Assembly: GCA_910583935.1 (NCBI GenBank)
Contig: CAJTZM010000010.1
Span: forward strand, 23,920 to 87,919
DNA: 64,000 nucleotides
Direction: 5' to 3'
From: an uncultured Oscillospiraceae bacterium
GTDB taxonomy: Bacteria; Bacillota; Clostridia; Oscillospirales; Ruminococcaceae
Positions within the stretch are counted from its first letter, which is position 1. The number at the start of each line of letters is the position of its first letter. Below are positions 7,961 to 16,534 of the stretch, piece after piece. Made by a program: the position numbers and the translations under genes. The notes beneath the pieces were generated by a model. It was not told where the DNA came from, searched no databases, and worked only from the letters and a program-made list of their open reading frames with translations.

Positions 7961-9892
7961 TTGGAACAAAACAACCAGACCCAAAAATACGATGAAAACG
8001 ACATTCAGGTTTTAGAAGGACTGGAAGCGGTTCGGAAAAGGCCGGGCATGTATATCGGTTCCACCGGGCCTAGGGGCCTGCACCATCTGGTATACGAGAT
8101 TGTGGATAACGCCATTGACGAGGCGTTGGCGGGCTACTGCGATCTGATCACCGTAGAGATTCTTCCTGGAAACAGTATTCGGGTTGTGGACAACGGCCGG
8201 GGCATCCCAGTGGGTATTCATCCGAAAATGGGGATTCCGGCGGTGACGGTGGTGTATACGGTCCTGCACGCCGGGGGAAAATTCGGCGGGTCCGGCTATA
8301 AGGTATCCGGCGGACTGCACGGGGTGGGCGCTTCGGTGGTCAATGCCCTGTCCTCCTGGCTGGAGGTCAAGGTGTTTGACGGAGAGCATATCCACTACCA
8401 GAAGTTTCAGCGGGGTGTTCCAACGGCGGATTTACAGGTGATCGGCGATACAAAGAAAACCGGGACAGAGGTAGTTTTTTCCCCTGATCCGGAGATTTTT
8501 GAGGAGTTGGAATACGACTACGATACCCTTTTGGCCCGCCTGCGGGAGCAGGCCTTTCTTAATGCAGGGGTGCGCATTCTCCTTAAGGATGCCCGTGGTG
8601 AGGAGCCGGTAGAGAACGATCTTTGCTACGAGGGGGGAATCCGCTCCTTTGTGGAGTATATTCACAAGCGAAAGAGCCTGGAAACCCTCCATCCCCAGGT
8701 AATCTATCTGTCCGGCTCTAAGGGGACTACCACGGCTGAAATCGCCATGCAGTATAACGAAAGCTATAACGAGCTGGTCATGTCCTTTGCCAACGACATC
8801 CACACAGTGGAGGGCGGCACCCATGAGCAGGGGTTTAAGTCGGCCTTAACCCGAGTATTCAACGAATACGCCAGACGGCATAATTTTTTGCGGGACAGCG
8901 ACAAAAACCTCACCGGTGAAGACGTGCGGGAGGGGTTGACCGCTATTGTGTCGGTCAAGCTGGAAAACGCGCAGTTTGAAGGACAGACCAAGGCAAAGCT
9001 TGGCAATACCGATGTACGGACCCTAGTAGACGGGATCGTCTATGAAAAGCTGGGCACTTTTTTTGAGGAAAACCCATCGGTAGCTAAGCTGATTTTTGAA
9101 AAATCACTCAACGCGGCAAGGGCAAGAGAGGCGGCTCGAAAGGCCCGGGAGCTGACCCGGCGCAAATCGGTGCTGGAGGGCAGCCAGCTGCCCGGAAAGC
9201 TGGCTGACTGCTCCGACCGGGACAATACCTATACGGAAATCTATATCGTGGAGGGAGACTCGGCCGGCGGCTCGGCCAAGCAGGGCCGGGACCGGCGGTT
9301 TCAGGCAATCTTGCCCTTGTGGGGAAAGATGCTCAACGTAGAAAAGGCCCGAATTGATAAGGTATACGGCAACGACAAGCTGATGCCGGTGATTACCGCC
9401 CTAGGCTGCGGCATCGGCCAGGATTTCGATGTGAGCAAAATCCGGTATGGCAAGGTCATTATTATGGCTGACGCGGATGTAGACGGCTCCCATATCCGAA
9501 CGCTGCTTTTAACCTTCTTTTTCCGGTTTATGCGACCGCTGATTGAGGAGGGACATGTCTATTTGGCGCAGCCGCCGCTTTTTAAGGTCAGCCGGGGCAA
9601 AAAGGTCCTGTACGCCTATTCGGACGAGGAACGGGACGAGGCGGTCCGGGAGCTGTACGGCGACGACGATGTGAAAAAGGATATCCAGCGTTATAAGGGC
9701 CTGGGTGAAATGGATCCGGAGCAGCTGTGGGAAACCACCATGAATCCGGAGACCCGGACCATGAAGCGGGTAGAGATGGAGGATGCGGTCCGCGCTGATG
9801 AAATTTTTACTATTTTGATGGGCGACAAGGTGGGTCCCCGCCGGGAATTTATTGAAGCCAACGCAAAATACGTAGAAAATCTGGACATTTAG
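7961..9892 (+). CDS. gyrB: DNA gyrase subunit B
   Basis: The 643-residue ATPase subunit of gyrase, which drives negative supercoiling with GyrA. The GHKL ATP site is seen as DNAIDEALAGY and VDNGRGIPVG, with the lid region GLHGVGASVVNALS. The TOPRIM metal-binding motifs are EGDSAGGSA and DADVDGSH. The C-terminal tail QRYKGLGEMDPEQLW is typical. The start is TTG, with TTGGAGGG about 8 bases upstream, and gives EQNNQTQKYDENDIQVLEGL, a normal N terminus. It is separated from gyrA by one short membrane-protein gene. Confidence 0.98.
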   Translation: MEQNNQTQKYDENDIQVLEGLEAVRKRPGMYIGSTGPRGLHHLVYEIVDNAIDEALAGYCDLITVEILPGNSIRVVDNGRGIPVGIHPKMGIPAVTVVYTVLHAGGKFGGSGYKVSGGLHGVGASVVNALSSWLEVKVFDGEHIHYQKFQRGVPTADLQVIGDTKKTGTEVVFSPDPEIFEELEYDYDTLLARLREQAFLNAGVRILLKDARGEEPVENDLCYEGGIRSFVEYIHKRKSLETLHPQVIYLSGSKGTTTAEIAMQYNESYNELVMSFANDIHTVEGGTHEQGFKSALTRVFNEYARRHNFLRDSDKNLTGEDVREGLTAIVSVKLENAQFEGQTKAKLGNTDVRTLVDGIVYEKLGTFFEENPSVAKLIFEKSLNAARAREAARKARELTRRKSVLEGSQLPGKLADCSDRDNTYTEIYIVEGDSAGGSAKQGRDRRFQAILPLWGKMLNVEKARIDKVYGNDKLMPVITALGCGIGQDFDVSKIRYGKVIIMADADVDGSHIRTLLLTFFFRFMRPLIEEGHVYLAQPPLFKVSRGKKVLYAYSDEERDEAVRELYGDDDVKKDIQRYKGLGEMDPEQLWETTMNPETRTMKRVEMEDAVRADEIFTILMGDKVGPRREFIEANAKYVENLDI

Positions 9893-9935
9893 GCGGAAAA
9901 AGCGAGAGATTTTCCTGTCTTTTGGAGGGTTTTAC

Positions 9936-10526
9936 TTGGAAAAACCGGCGTATACCCTGTCTTTTTTGATGGGATATCCACAGCATCGAGATTATTATTT
10001 ACACCATACAAAAACGAAATGTCCTGTCTGGCCGTTTTTTCTGCTGGCCGCCGGGGGGATAACCGCTGTTCTTTGTCTTTTCATCCGATTGACGGATTCA
10101 GAAGGCTTTTCGCCACAATTTTTTCTGGAGGCAAAGGCTCTGTCGGCCTTGTGCATCGGATTAGCCGTCGCCGCTTTTGTGGGGAAAAAGCTGCAGATTC
10201 GGCGGCAGTCAAAAAAATGGTACCGCCAAAAGCAGCTGGGAAAAAGGAAAACAGAAATCCGGTTTTATGAGGAGCTCTTTACCGTTCATTATCCGGCGGT
10301 GGCTTTCGACGGTTATTATACAGAAGTTTGTCAAATAGACCGCATTCGGCGGCTGGTGATTCTGCGGTTAAAGAACGGGATGGAAATCCCCATTCCCAAC
10401 GAGGCTTGCAGTCAGCAGCTGAAGGCGTTTTTGGCCGGCAGGCTGCCGGAGCTAGCAAACTGGCAATCTCAGAAGAAAACAGAAAATGAGAGTTCGACAA
10501 ATATTTTCGGACCGAAGGGTGATTGA
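9936..10526 (+). CDS. YcxB-like membrane protein between gyrB and gyrA
   Basis: A 196-residue protein of unknown function. Two membrane spans lie at about residues 28-50 and 65-82. A basic stretch (KKLQIRRQSKKWYRQKQLGKR) follows and should face the cytoplasm. The C-terminal 90 residues resemble the YcxB-like domain: a beta-rich segment EIRFYEELFTVHYP followed by IDRIRRLVILRLKNGMEIPI. Translation starts at TTG with GGAGGG upstream. The stop codon lies 2 bases before the gyrA ATG, so it is probably co-translated with gyrase, but no functional link can be claimed. Confidence 0.7.
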   Translation: MEKPAYTLSFLMGYPQHRDYYLHHTKTKCPVWPFFLLAAGGITAVLCLFIRLTDSEGFSPQFFLEAKALSALCIGLAVAAFVGKKLQIRRQSKKWYRQKQLGKRKTEIRFYEELFTVHYPAVAFDGYYTEVCQIDRIRRLVILRLKNGMEIPIPNEACSQQLKAFLAGRLPELANWQSQKKTENESSTNIFGPKGD

Positions 10527-10528
10527 AA

Positions 10529-13117
10529 ATGAATGAGGATATGAACAGAATCGTCCAGGTCGACCTGGAAAAGGAGATGAAGGAATCCTACCTGGCTTAT
10601 TCCATGTCGGTCATTGTGGGGCGCGCCCTGCCGGACGTACGGGACGGCTTAAAGCCGGTTCACCGCCGGATTCTGTATACGATGTACGAAAACGGCCTTT
10701 CTCCGGACAAGGCATACCGAAAGTCGGCAGATACCGTCGGTTCGGTGCTGGGCCGGTATCATCCCCATGGCGATGCCTCGGTCTACGATGCCATGGTACG
10801 GCTGGCCCAGGACTTTTCCATGCGCTACCCGCTGGTAGACGGCCACGGCAACTTTGGCTCGGTAGACGGGGACCCGGCGGCAGCCTATCGGTATACCGAA
10901 GCGAGAATGAGCAAAATCGCCATGGCAATGCTCACCGATATCGACAAGGATACGGTGGATTTTATGCCCAACTACGACGACCATCTGCAGGAGCCGGTGA
11001 TGCTGCCCTCCCGCTTCCCAAACCTTTTGGTCAACGGCTCCACCGGTATTGCGGTGGGTATGGCGACCAATATCCCTCCCCACAATCTGCGTGAGGTGGT
11101 GGACGCTGCCTGCTGTATGATCGACAATCCAGACGCGACGCTGGACGAGCTGACGGAGCATTTAAAGGGCCCGGACTTCCCTACTGGCGGCATCATTATG
11201 GGCCGCTCGGGCATCCGCGCCGCCTATGCCACCGGCCGGGGGAAAATCACCCTGCGGGCCAAGGCGGAAATCGAGGAGCATAAAAACCGCCTGCGCATCG
11301 TGGTGACCGAAATCCCCTACATGGTCAACAAGGCAAGGCTCATTGAGAGCATCGCAGGGCTTGTAAAGGAAAAAAGGGTTGATGGCATCAGCGACCTGCG
11401 GGACGAATCAGACCGGGACGGCATGCGCATCGTTATCGAGCTAAAGCGGGACGCTAACGCCCAGGTGGTGCTCAATCGGCTTTACACCTTCAGCCAGCTG
11501 CAGGAGACGGTGGGTGTGATTATGCTGGCCATCGACGGTAAGCAGCCCAAGGTCATGACCTTGCAGGAAATTTTGCGATGCTATCTGGATTTTCAGTTTC
11601 AGGTAATCACCCGGCGCACCCGGTACGAATTAAAAAAGGCAAAAGAGCGCGAGCATATTTTAGAAGGATTAAAGATCGCACTGGATTATATTGACGAGGT
11701 CATCAAAATCATCCGTGCTTCCAAGGATCAGCCTTCCTCAAAGGCGGCGCTGATCGAGCGGTTTGGACTGTCTGACGCGCAAGCGGCCGCCATTGTGGCC
11801 ATGCGTTTAGGCCAGCTTTCCGGTTTGGAGCGGGCCAAGATTGAGGACGAATTGGCGGCGATTTTAGCGAAGGTGGCGGATTTAGAGGACATCCTGGCCC
11901 ACGATGGGCGGGTTTACGCCATTGTCAAGGAAGAGCTGGTCGCTTTAAAGGCCAAATACGGCGACGAGCGCCGAACCGAGATTCAGAGCGTTTCCGGCGA
12001 GGTGGATATTGAGGACCTGATCCCGGTGGAGGACTGTGTCGTCACCCGAACCCACTTTGGCTATGTAAAACGCCAGCCGGCGGATGTGTACAAAACCCAG
12101 AAGCGGGGCGGACGGGGTATTTCCGGTATGACCCGACGGGAAGAAGATGTGGTGGAAGATCTATTTGTGGCATCTTCTCATGATTATGTCTGTTTCTTTA
12201 CCAACCGGGGCCGGCTGTTCCGCCTAAAATGCTACGAGATTCCCGAAAGCTCGCGGGCGGGGCGGGGGACTAACATCGTAAACCTGCTGCCGTTGGAACA
12301 GGAGGAAAAAGTAAGCGCCGTATTAAAGGTTTCTGATTTTGCGGACGATCGTTTTCTTGTGATGGTCACCAAAAAAGGAATTATTAAGCGCACCGAGCTG
12401 TCCGCCTACCGGAATGCCCGCAAGTCAGGACTTATTGCCATCAGTCTGGATGAGAATGATGAACTGGCCTGGGTGCGGGAGACCTCCGGCGCAAGCGAGC
12501 TTGTAATTGCCACCCGCAGCGGTATGGCGATTCGCTTCCTGGAATCGGATGCGCGGCCTTTAGGGCGCACTGCCCGGGGGGTGAAATCCATCCAGCTGGA
12601 GGAAGGCGACGAGGTCGTAGGCATGGCGCGGGTAAAAGAGGGTGCCACCCTTTTGACCGTGACCGAAAAAGGCGCGGGACGCCGAACCTCTTTTGACCAG
12701 TACCGGCTGCAAAGCCGCGGCGGCAAGGGCGTTCACAATTACAAGGTCAGCGAGGAAAAGGGCTTTATAGCGGCGGTAAAGGCGGTGACGCCGGAGGACG
12801 ATGTGATCATGATTACCGACGACGGCGTTATTATCCGGATCAATTCGGACGATGTGACAGCCCAGTCCCGGTATGGAAGCGGCGTTCGGGTGATGCGGGT
12901 GCCGGAGGGCGGCCGGATCGTCACCCTGGCGCGGGTGCCCAAGGAGGATGAGAGCTCCGAGTCCAATGTGGAGAATCCTTCCCAGCCGGAATCGGGGCAG
13001 TTGGAGAATTCTATAGACGGTGCTAAGTCGTTGTCTGAGGGCATGGAGCAAAAGCTTGTTCAGGCGGTGCAGGATTTTGCCGATTTTGCGCTGGAACAGC
13101 AGGAAGAGGAAGAATAG
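10529..13117 (+). CDS. gyrA: DNA gyrase subunit A
   Basis: The 862-residue DNA-cleaving subunit of gyrase. The catalytic tyrosine lies in AAYRYTEARM. The gyrase-specific GyrA box in the C-terminal beta-pinwheel is QKRGGRG, which separates it from ParC. In the quinolone-resistance region GRYHPHGDASVYDAMVRLAQ, the position equal to E. coli Ser83 is alanine. The last 50 residues are an acidic Glu-rich tail, common in gyrases of this group. The ATG at 10529 follows AAGGGTGA at 6-base spacing; an in-frame TTG 6 bases earlier is possible. A strong terminator follows. Confidence 0.98.
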   Translation: MNEDMNRIVQVDLEKEMKESYLAYSMSVIVGRALPDVRDGLKPVHRRILYTMYENGLSPDKAYRKSADTVGSVLGRYHPHGDASVYDAMVRLAQDFSMRYPLVDGHGNFGSVDGDPAAAYRYTEARMSKIAMAMLTDIDKDTVDFMPNYDDHLQEPVMLPSRFPNLLVNGSTGIAVGMATNIPPHNLREVVDAACCMIDNPDATLDELTEHLKGPDFPTGGIIMGRSGIRAAYATGRGKITLRAKAEIEEHKNRLRIVVTEIPYMVNKARLIESIAGLVKEKRVDGISDLRDESDRDGMRIVIELKRDANAQVVLNRLYTFSQLQETVGVIMLAIDGKQPKVMTLQEILRCYLDFQFQVITRRTRYELKKAKEREHILEGLKIALDYIDEVIKIIRASKDQPSSKAALIERFGLSDAQAAAIVAMRLGQLSGLERAKIEDELAAILAKVADLEDILAHDGRVYAIVKEELVALKAKYGDERRTEIQSVSGEVDIEDLIPVEDCVVTRTHFGYVKRQPADVYKTQKRGGRGISGMTRREEDVVEDLFVASSHDYVCFFTNRGRLFRLKCYEIPESSRAGRGTNIVNLLPLEQEEKVSAVLKVSDFADDRFLVMVTKKGIIKRTELSAYRNARKSGLIAISLDENDELAWVRETSGASELVIATRSGMAIRFLESDARPLGRTARGVKSIQLEEGDEVVGMARVKEGATLLTVTEKGAGRRTSFDQYRLQSRGGKGVHNYKVSEEKGFIAAVKAVTPEDDVIMITDDGVIIRINSDDVTAQSRYGSGVRVMRVPEGGRIVTLARVPKEDESSESNVENPSQPESGQLENSIDGAKSLSEGMEQKLVQAVQDFADFALEQQEEEE

Positions 13118-13136
13118 CCCTTCTTTTATCACAAAG

Positions 13137-13166
13137 AAAGGGCGCGGCAAATCTGCCGCGCCCTTT
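13137..13166. terminator. Bidirectional terminator between gyrA and the M14 peptidase gene
   Basis: A 13-bp GC-rich stem (13137-13149 with 13154-13166) with a 4-base loop, placed between two convergent genes. Confidence 0.85.
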
Positions 13167-13183
13167 CCGCTTTTCCGTACCGA

Positions 13184-14092
13184 TCAAAACAGCATGGCGG
13201 CCAAAAGCATTTCAATTAGGCGCGCGTAAATCGGCTCTAATTCGGTGATGGGCAAGGGATTTTTTCCCCGCCCGATTTCAATGGTAAAGCCGGGCCGGCC
13301 AAAGGCCTCGATAAACCAGTCCTTGAGACCTCCGTGACTGGCGGTACCCGCCGGATCGGCCAGTGTGTAGCCGCTGGAAAGGGAGAGCGCCTGGGCGATC
13401 AGGGGGGATCGGGCAGGGGTGTTTTCACCGTATCGGTAATAGATTTCTTCCCCCTGGGAGTGAAAGGCGTACAGCTGCCGGACCGGCTGGGTTCGAATAA
13501 ACCGGCAGATCGCGCGGGTTTCCGGCTCACTTTCCGGCTGGGTTCCGCCATATTTTCCCGGTCCGGGTCCAAGGATTCCCGCCTCTCTTTCGGCTTTTTT
13601 GCAAAGGGCGAAGCCGGCGTCGAAGTTGTGGTTCAGATCAATCCCCCGGGCGTTGGCTTGCCAGGAAGAAAAATCCCCGTCGCACAGCGCGGTTACCTGC
13701 TGCTCCATTCCCGGCGCGCCGGCGGCACCCTCCAAACCGATGGAGATCCCGTCAGGATTCATGGCGGGGATGACCACCAAGCCTTGGCGCTCCAAAGCTT
13801 TTTTTACCGGGACCTCTGCAAGAGGCCGGTTTTGTGCTATACTGGAAAAAAGATCGTCTAAGAACCGGAACAGCAGAAGGCAGGTCAGCCATTCCTGCCC
13901 ATGCACGCCGCCGACAAACAGCGAAACGCGCCTGGGATTTCCCAGCCGGACAGCATAGATCCCTCTGTCTAAAAGCGAGCGGCCAATGGGAAAAATACCA
14001 GCGGTTCTTTGATCGAGAAGAAATTGATAGGAACGGATTTTTTCCCGTATCCGGGGGAAGGTTGGGGCGAGAGTATAAAAAGATGGCTCCAT
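13184..14092 (-). CDS. M14-family zinc carboxypeptidase
   Basis: A 302-residue cytoplasmic metallopeptidase of the M14 family. The zinc ligands fit His64 and Glu67 in GGVHGQEW and His211 in AFHSQG. The general base fits Glu272 in FTIEIGRG. The conserved substrate-binding segment VIPAMNPDGI and the RGIDLNHNF motif are present. There is no signal peptide. Firmicutes relatives cleave gamma-D-glutamyl-diaminopimelate peptides from murein, so murein-peptide recycling is plausible but inferred. The ATG at 14092 has GAGGTG 6 bases upstream; an in-frame GTG 9 bases earlier overlaps that ribosome site. It converges on gyrA and stands alone. Confidence 0.85.
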   Translation of the reverse strand: MEPSFYTLAPTFPRIREKIRSYQFLLDQRTAGIFPIGRSLLDRGIYAVRLGNPRRVSLFVGGVHGQEWLTCLLLFRFLDDLFSSIAQNRPLAEVPVKKALERQGLVVIPAMNPDGISIGLEGAAGAPGMEQQVTALCDGDFSSWQANARGIDLNHNFDAGFALCKKAEREAGILGPGPGKYGGTQPESEPETRAICRFIRTQPVRQLYAFHSQGEEIYYRYGENTPARSPLIAQALSLSSGYTLADPAGTASHGGLKDWFIEAFGRPGFTIEIGRGKNPLPITELEPIYARLIEMLLAAMLF

Positions 14093-14211
14093 AATAATCA
14101 CCTCAAAGCAGTTTCTTTTTACTATATGAGCCGTACAAGGTCCGATATTTCAAAAAATTGTGGGAACAGACTGTCCCAAGCAGCTTTTCCTGCGCGAAAG
14201 GAGCAGACAAG

Positions 14212-14757
14212 ATGTCTCATACAGAGAAAACCCTTGATTCCACCCGCATTTTTGAAGGGGTGGTCGTCCATCTGCGTCGGGATACGGTGGAACTGGAGGA
14301 CGGCAGCAGGACCATCCGGGAGGTAATCGACCATCCGGGCGGGGTGAGCATCCTAGCAATGGATGCGGATGAAAATATCCTTTTCGTCCGGCAGTTTCGT
14401 TATCCCTTTGGGCGGACTCTGCTGGAGTTGCCCGCCGGCAAGCTGGAGCCAGGTGAAAGCCCTGCGGACAGCGGCCGCCGGGAGCTGAAGGAGGAGACCG
14501 GCTGCACCGCTGGAAGATTTGAGCCCATGGGGCGGCTGATCCCCACCTGTGCGTATGACACGGAGGTGATCCATCTGTTTTTTGCCTCGGATTTGACCGA
14601 AGGGACCCAGAGTCTGGACGAAAACGAGTTTTTATCCGTTGAACGCCACCCGCTGGACGAGGCGCTTCAAATGATCCTGGACGGGGAGATCATCGACGCC
14701 AAAACCCAGATTGGCCTGTTAAAGTATAAAGCGCTGCGAGACGCAGGCCGGCTTTAG
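14212..14757 (+). CDS. Nudix hydrolase, ADP-ribose pyrophosphatase type
   Basis: A 181-residue cytoplasmic hydrolase that probably splits ADP-ribose into AMP and ribose 5-phosphate. The Nudix box occupies residues 76-97 and follows the Gx5Ex7REUxEExGU pattern exactly (GESPADSGRRELKEETG). The N-terminal segment EGVVVHLRRDTVEL with REVIDHPGGVSILA is the dimerising strand typical of NudF-type enzymes. The ATG at 14212 follows AAAGGAG. It begins a rightward run of small genes with the NusG-domain-II and ParA-like genes. Confidence 0.88.
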   Translation: MSHTEKTLDSTRIFEGVVVHLRRDTVELEDGSRTIREVIDHPGGVSILAMDADENILFVRQFRYPFGRTLLELPAGKLEPGESPADSGRRELKEETGCTAGRFEPMGRLIPTCAYDTEVIHLFFASDLTEGTQSLDENEFLSVERHPLDEALQMILDGEIIDAKTQIGLLKYKALRDAGRL

Positions 14758-14787
14758 AGCGTACGGACAAGGAAGGGGGGAAACCCG

Positions 14788-15168
14788 ATGGAGGAAAAAC
14801 GATCCTTTCAGCTAAAAAAAACCGATTGGGCGATTATCGGCGTTTTGCTGGTCCTTGCGGTAGGCAGCTGGCTTTTTTACCGAATTAGCTATCAGCCGCC
14901 TAAAGAGCAGAACCTGGCGGTGATTATGGTTGATGGAAAAGAGTGGATGCAGCTTAATCTGCTGGAGGAAGCGGACCGAACCTTTTCTTTGAAAGAGAGC
15001 TGCGGCATCCCGGTGTCCTTTCAGATCAAGGACCACAAAATCCGCTTCATTGAGGTGGACTGCCCGGACCATATTTGTGAAAACGCGGGATTTTTGTCTA
15101 TGGAAGGCCAAACCGCGGTTTGCATGCCCAACCGCGTCTCTTTAAGCATCTATGGAGACGAGGGATGA
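14788..15168 (+). CDS. NusG domain II-containing membrane-anchored protein
   Basis: A 126-residue protein with one N-terminal membrane span (about residues 14-31) and an outside domain of the NusG-domain-II family. The diagnostic core is VDCPDHICENAGFLS followed by TAVCMPNRVSLSI, with three cysteines at conserved places. Many clostridial genomes carry this family near redox or FMN-transfer genes, but no such neighbour is visible here. The precise role is unknown. The gene lies 30 bases after the Nudix gene with AAGGGGGG before the ATG, so the two are probably cotranscribed. Confidence 0.8.
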   Translation: MEEKRSFQLKKTDWAIIGVLLVLAVGSWLFYRISYQPPKEQNLAVIMVDGKEWMQLNLLEEADRTFSLKESCGIPVSFQIKDHKIRFIEVDCPDHICENAGFLSMEGQTAVCMPNRVSLSIYGDEG

Positions 15169-15209
15169 GCGGCAGGGAAAAAGGATTTTTGAAAAATTTT
15201 TGAGATCTC

Positions 15210-15238
15210 TTTTATTTTCACAAAAAATATGGTATAAT
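15210..15238 (+). promoter_or_regulatory. Probable extended -10 promoter of the ParA-like gene
   Basis: TGGTATAAT (15230-15238) is an extended -10 element, with only a weak T-rich -35 (TTTTAT, 15210-15215) at 17-base spacing. It lies about 50 bases before the ParA-like start. Confidence 0.6.
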
Positions 15239-15289
15239 GCAGTTTGAATCGGTGCATTTCGCCAAGAGAACTTGAAGAAAAGGGATACA

Positions 15290-16030
15290 ATGGAGAAAAA
15301 AGGGACAATCATCATGACTGTCTCCGGAAAGGGAGGAACCGGAAAGTCCTGCCTGACGGCGACAATTGGCCGGGAGCTGGCCCGCTTTGGGCAGAGAACC
15401 TTATTGGTTGAGATGGAGCCTGGTCCAGGAGCTTTTGATCTGATGCTGAATCTGGGGAGGGGAATCTGTGGTCTGTCGGATCTTTTATCCGGCGGCTGCG
15501 AGGCAAAGGATTGCATTCTGCCGGTACCGGAGGAGCCAGGCCTATGGGCGATATTATCCCCGCAGGAGCAGGGATTTGTTTATGAATCGGACGTTTTTGC
15601 CAACCAGATGCATCAGCTGGCCGGATCCTTTGATTTTATTTTAATCGAAACACCGTCCGGGGAGGGAAGCTGGTTTGAGGCGGCGCTTTTGGCGGCGGAC
15701 AGGGCGATTATCCTTGTTACGCCGGATTTGCCCTGTTTGCGGCAGGGGCGCAGCGTGTCTGACCGGCTGGACGAAAAGGAGGGACTGGGTCAAAATCTGG
15801 TGATCAACCGGCTGGATGTAAAAGAATTTTGCCGCCGCCGTCCGTTCCCTCATTTGGATTTTGCTATTGATACGGTGGGGGCGCAGCTGTTGGGCATTGT
15901 ACCGGAGGATCGGGAATTTGCCTATCGTTTAAGCGCGGGAGCGGTTCTTCCGCATCAAAACGGCGCAAGGGCTGCCTGTGGCAGCATTGCCCGGCGGATT
16001 TTAGGGCAATCGGTAGAGTTGGGCGTATAA
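15290..16030 (+). CDS. ParA/MinD-like ATPase with Asp-to-Glu changes
   Basis: A 246-residue P-loop ATPase of the SIMIBI class. The deviant Walker A motif SGKGGTGKS (12-20) is complete, including the signature lysine at position 15. The residues that are normally aspartate are glutamate: Glu41 and Glu43 in LLVEMEPGPG (switch I) and Glu120 in FILIETPSG (Walker B). There is no MinD-type amphipathic C-terminal helix and no partner ParB or MinE gene nearby. It starts at an ATG with AAAAGGG upstream, has its own promoter, and runs 22 bases ahead of mgsA. It may act as a regulatory or spatial switch; the function is unknown. Confidence 0.8.
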   Translation: MEKKGTIIMTVSGKGGTGKSCLTATIGRELARFGQRTLLVEMEPGPGAFDLMLNLGRGICGLSDLLSGGCEAKDCILPVPEEPGLWAILSPQEQGFVYESDVFANQMHQLAGSFDFILIETPSGEGSWFEAALLAADRAIILVTPDLPCLRQGRSVSDRLDEKEGLGQNLVINRLDVKEFCRRRPFPHLDFAIDTVGAQLLGIVPEDREFAYRLSAGAVLPHQNGARAACGSIARRILGQSVELGV

Positions 16031-16052
16031 AAAAGAGAGAGGATGATCGTTC

Positions 16053-16454
16053 ATGACAATTGCTTTAACCGCACACGATGCAAAAAAAGAATTGATTGTG
16101 CAGTTTTGCATCGCGTACTGCGGCATATTAAGTCACCACGCCTTATGTGGTACCGATACCACCAGCAAGATGGTATCGGAGGCAACCGGATTGGAGATCG
16201 TCCGGTTTTTAAGCGGCGAGCAGGGCGGCGACCAGCAGATTGCGGCGCGGATTGCCTGCAATGAAATTGACCTGCTGCTGTTTTTTCGGGATCCGCTGGT
16301 TCCGCAGATGCCTCAAAGCGATCAGGCGCAGCTGCTGCGGCTGTGCGATGTGCACAACATCCCGGTGGCGACCAATATTGCCACAGCGGAGGCGCTGATT
16401 CATGCGCTAGAGCGGGGCGACTTAGATTGGAGGAATATTGTCCATGCGGGCTGA
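16053..16454 (+). CDS. mgsA: Methylglyoxal synthase homologue with a divergent active site
   Basis: A 133-residue protein of the methylglyoxal synthase family, whose members turn dihydroxyacetone phosphate into methylglyoxal and phosphate. Kept features are His8 in LTAHD, Lys12, the threonines in GTDTTS, the catalytic Asp60 in GGDQQI and Asp90. FFRDPL and NIPVATNIATAEA also match. By alignment from memory with E. coli and Bacillus MgsA, the position of catalytic His98 is Pro87 here, and the usual ATGTTG and SGPLGGDQQ are altered. Reduced or altered activity is therefore possible. It is probably cotranscribed with the ParA-like gene. Confidence 0.85.
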   Translation: MTIALTAHDAKKELIVQFCIAYCGILSHHALCGTDTTSKMVSEATGLEIVRFLSGEQGGDQQIAARIACNEIDLLLFFRDPLVPQMPQSDQAQLLRLCDVHNIPVATNIATAEALIHALERGDLDWRNIVHAG

Positions 16455-16499
16455 TTTTCCCCGGTTGAGGAAAAAATGCGCAAAGGCTTGATCTTTTTC

Positions 16500-16528
16500 T
16501 TGCAAAAATAAGCGGAAGGGATTATAAT
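16500..16528 (+). promoter_or_regulatory. Sigma-A promoter of the hisS T-box leader
   Basis: TTGCAA (16500-16505) and a perfect TATAAT (16523-16528) are separated by exactly 17 bases. Transcription would begin near 16535. Confidence 0.8.
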
Positions 16529-16534
16529 CGAACA

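Noticed and set aside
12560..13150. A 196-codon minus-strand frame opposite the end of gyrA
   Set aside because: It overlaps the gyrA coding region and terminator and shows no recognisable protein features.
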